From contig NZ_QKLF01000004.1 of assembly GCF_003224335.1 (NCBI RefSeq), positions 372,001-436,000 on the forward strand: a stretch of DNA of 64,000 nucleotides, in the 5' to 3' direction. The notes beneath the pieces were generated by a model, which had not been told where the DNA came from, searched no databases, and worked only from the letters and a program-made list of their open reading frames with translations. Positions 62,411-64,000 of the stretch are shown piece by piece (position 1 is the first letter of the stretch; each line of letters opens with the position of its first letter). The translations under genes and the position numbers were made by a program. This DNA is from Curtobacterium sp. MCJR17_055 (GTDB taxonomy: Bacteria; Actinomycetota; Actinomycetes; Actinomycetales; Microbacteriaceae).

Positions 62411-64000
62411 ATGCCTGACATCGACGTGAAGCCGCGCAGCAGGGTCGTCACCGACGGGATCGAAGCAACCACTTCGCGTGGCATGCTGCGGGCCGTCGGG
62501 ATGGGCGACGAGGACTGGGAGAAGCCGCAGATCGGCATCGCCTCGTCCTGGAACGAGATCACCCCCTGCAACCTCTCCCTCGACCGCCTCGCCCAGGGCG
62601 CCAAGGAAGGCGTCCACGGCGGCGGCGGGTACCCGCTGCAGTTCGGCACCATCTCCGTGTCGGACGGCATCTCGATGGGCCACGAGGGCATGCACTTCTC
62701 GCTCGTGTCGCGTGAGGTCATCGCCGACAGCGTCGAGACGGTCGTCAGCGCGGAGCGCCTGGACGGCACCGTCCTGCTCGCCGGCTGCGACAAGTCCCTG
62801 CCGGGCATGCTCATGGCCGCCGCGCGCCTCGACCTGGCGAGCGTGTTCCTCTACGCCGGGTCGGTCATGCCGGGCTACGTCAAGCAGGCCGACGGGTCGA
62901 TGAAGGAAGTCACGATCATCGACTCCTTCGAGGGTGTCGGTGCGTGCAAGGCCGGCACGATGACCGAGGAAGAGCTCAAGGAGATCGAGTGCGCGATCGT
63001 CCCCGGTGAGGGCGCCTGCGGTGGCATGTACACCGCGAACACGATGGCGAGCCTGGCCGAGGCGCTCGGCATGTCGCTCCCCGGCTCCGCCGCGCCGCCG
63101 AGTGCCGACCGCCGCCGCGACTACTACGCGCACCGCTCGGGCGAAGCCGTCGTGAACATGCTCCGCCTGGGACTGACCGCCCGGCAGATCCTGACGCGCG
63201 AGGCCTTCGAGAACGCCATCACCGTGCTCATGGCCCTCGGTGGGTCGACGAACGCCGTGCTGCACCTCCTCGCGATCGCCCACGAGGCCGAGGTCGAGCT
63301 CACCCTCGACGACTTCAACCGCATCGGCTCGAAGGTCCCGCACCTCGCCGACATGAAGCCCTTCGGCAAGTACGTCATGGTCGACGTCGACCGCAACGGC
63401 GGCATCCCGGTGATCATGAAGGCCCTGCTCGAGGCCGGCCTGCTGCACGGCGACTGCATGACCGTCACGGGCAAGACGGTCGCCGAGAACCTGGCGGCGA
63501 TCGACCCGCCCGAGCTCGACGGCGAGGTCTTCCGGAAGATCGACAACCCGATCCACGCGACCGGTGGCCTGACGATCCTGCAGGGCTCGTTCGCGCCGGA
63601 GGGTGCCGTCGTCAAGACGGCCGGCTTCGACGCCTCCGTGTTCGAGGGGCCTGCGCGGGTGTTCGACCGCGAGCGTGCCGCGATGGACGCCCTCACCGAG
63701 GGCCGCATCCAGAAGGGCGACGTCGTGGTCATCCGCTACGAGGGACCCAAGGGCGGACCGGGCATGCGCGAGATGCTGGCCATCACAGCGGCCATCAAGG
63801 GCGCAGGCCTCGGCAAGGATGTACTACTGTTGACGGACGGTCGATTCTCAGGCGGCACAACCGGCCTCTGCATCGGCCACATCGCACCGGAAGCCGTGGA
63901 CGCAGGTCCAGTGGCATTCGTGCGCGATGGCGACCGCATCCGTGTCGACATCGCGGCTCGCTCGCTCGACCTACTGGTCGACGACGCCGAGCTGGAATCC
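62411..64000 (+). CDS. ilvD: Dihydroxy-acid dehydratase, 3' end beyond window
   Basis: This iron-sulfur enzyme dehydrates 2,3-dihydroxy acids in valine, isoleucine and leucine synthesis. The visible 530 residues include [33 protein letters not shown] with a cluster Cys near residue 127, [15 protein letters not shown] with a second, [17 protein letters not shown], and [19 protein letters not shown]. About 30 residues are likely missing at the C-terminus. Start codon ATG, no ribosome binding site. Confidence 0.97.
   Translation, partial: MPDIDVKPRSRVVTDGIEATTSRGMLRAVGMGDEDWEKPQIGIASSWNEITPCNLSLDRLAQGAKEGVHGGGGYPLQFGTISVSDGISMGHEGMHFSLVSREVIADSVETVVSAERLDGTVLLAGCDKSLPGMLMAAARLDLASVFLYAGSVMPGYVKQADGSMKEVTIIDSFEGVGACKAGTMTEEELKEIECAIVPGEGACGGMYTANTMASLAEALGMSLPGSAAPPSADRRRDYYAHRSGEAVVNMLRLGLTARQILTREAFENAITVLMALGGSTNAVLHLLAIAHEAEVELTLDDFNRIGSKVPHLADMKPFGKYVMVDVDRNGGIPVIMKALLEAGLLHGDCMTVTGKTVAENLAAIDPPELDGEVFRKIDNPIHATGGLTILQGSFAPEGAVVKTAGFDASVFEGPARVFDRERAAMDALTEGRIQKGDVVVIRYEGPKGGPGMREMLAITAAIKGAGLGKDVLLLTDGRFSGGTTGLCIGHIAPEAVDAGPVAFVRDGDRIRVDIAARSLDLLVDDAELES

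Noticed and set aside
62355-62417. 20-codon open frame before ilvD as a branched-chain leader peptide
   Set aside because: It lacks a run of Ile/Val/Leu codons, overlaps the ilvD start, and the TAGACT hexamer predicts transcription starting after it.

Overview
The window is very GC-rich with strongly GC-biased third codon positions, and it carries the mycolata/Streptomyces-type marker block mtrA-mtrB-lpqB-comF-hpf-secA, two WhiB genes, a PdtaS-like kinase and otsA/otsB. It is chromosomal DNA of a high-GC actinobacterium. The gene content and the very short TAnnnT-to-start spacing suggest Microbacteriaceae (Curtobacterium-like), which is an inference. About 53 protein genes and one tRNA-Lys(CTT) can be supported. 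No insertion sequence, prophage, rRNA or CRISPR array is visible.

Region 1 (1-22 kb) is a surface-glycan locus. An ABC polysaccharide exporter (wzt and wzm, window-truncated) and a two-domain glycosyltransferase run on the minus strand. A divergent GT2 enzyme, a secreted protein with four ~105-residue repeats, a polyprenyl-phosphate mannosyltransferase, two related multi-membrane proteins, two O-antigen-ligase-like proteins and two tandem acyltransferase-3/SGNH proteins follow. manA and galE supply sugar precursors. Three paralogue pairs interleave here, as if the locus grew by duplication.

Region 2 (22-30 kb) holds whiB2, a GT2/multi-membrane protein overlapping a DUF5719-type secreted protein, a divergent Rv3259-like/DUF3499 pair, ahcY, an RDD membrane protein and a SpoIIM-like protein.

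Region 3 (31-37.5 kb) is a tightly coupled minus-strand operon: Gln/Trp-repeat membrane protein, DUF4129, DUF4350, MoxR ATPase and DUF58, with every junction overlapping by 1-4 nt. A 38-bp minisatellite sits between it and the SpoIIM gene.

Region 4 (37.6-49.6 kb) is the conserved mtrAB-lpqB, comF, hpf, secA, Rv3235-like, pdtaS, whiB1 block. It combines envelope-stress signalling, ribosome hibernation and protein export, and its order recalls M. tuberculosis Rv3219-Rv3246.

Region 5 (49.9-64 kb) is mixed housekeeping and accessory: bcp, tRNA-Lys, a YigZ-type protein, a translationally coupled EspR-like regulator / ImmA-IrrE protease / seven-helix membrane protein triad, an SCO4848-like protein, an amino-acid permease, an MscS channel, an ArsB/SLC13-like permease, CorA, otsA-otsB and the start of ilvD.

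Many genes have a TAnnnT (-10-like) hexamer only 6-10 nt before the start codon and no ribosome binding site, which predicts widespread leaderless mRNAs. Convergent gene pairs are commonly separated by strong GC hairpins. Two of these are perfect 40- and 48-bp palindromes sharing a core.
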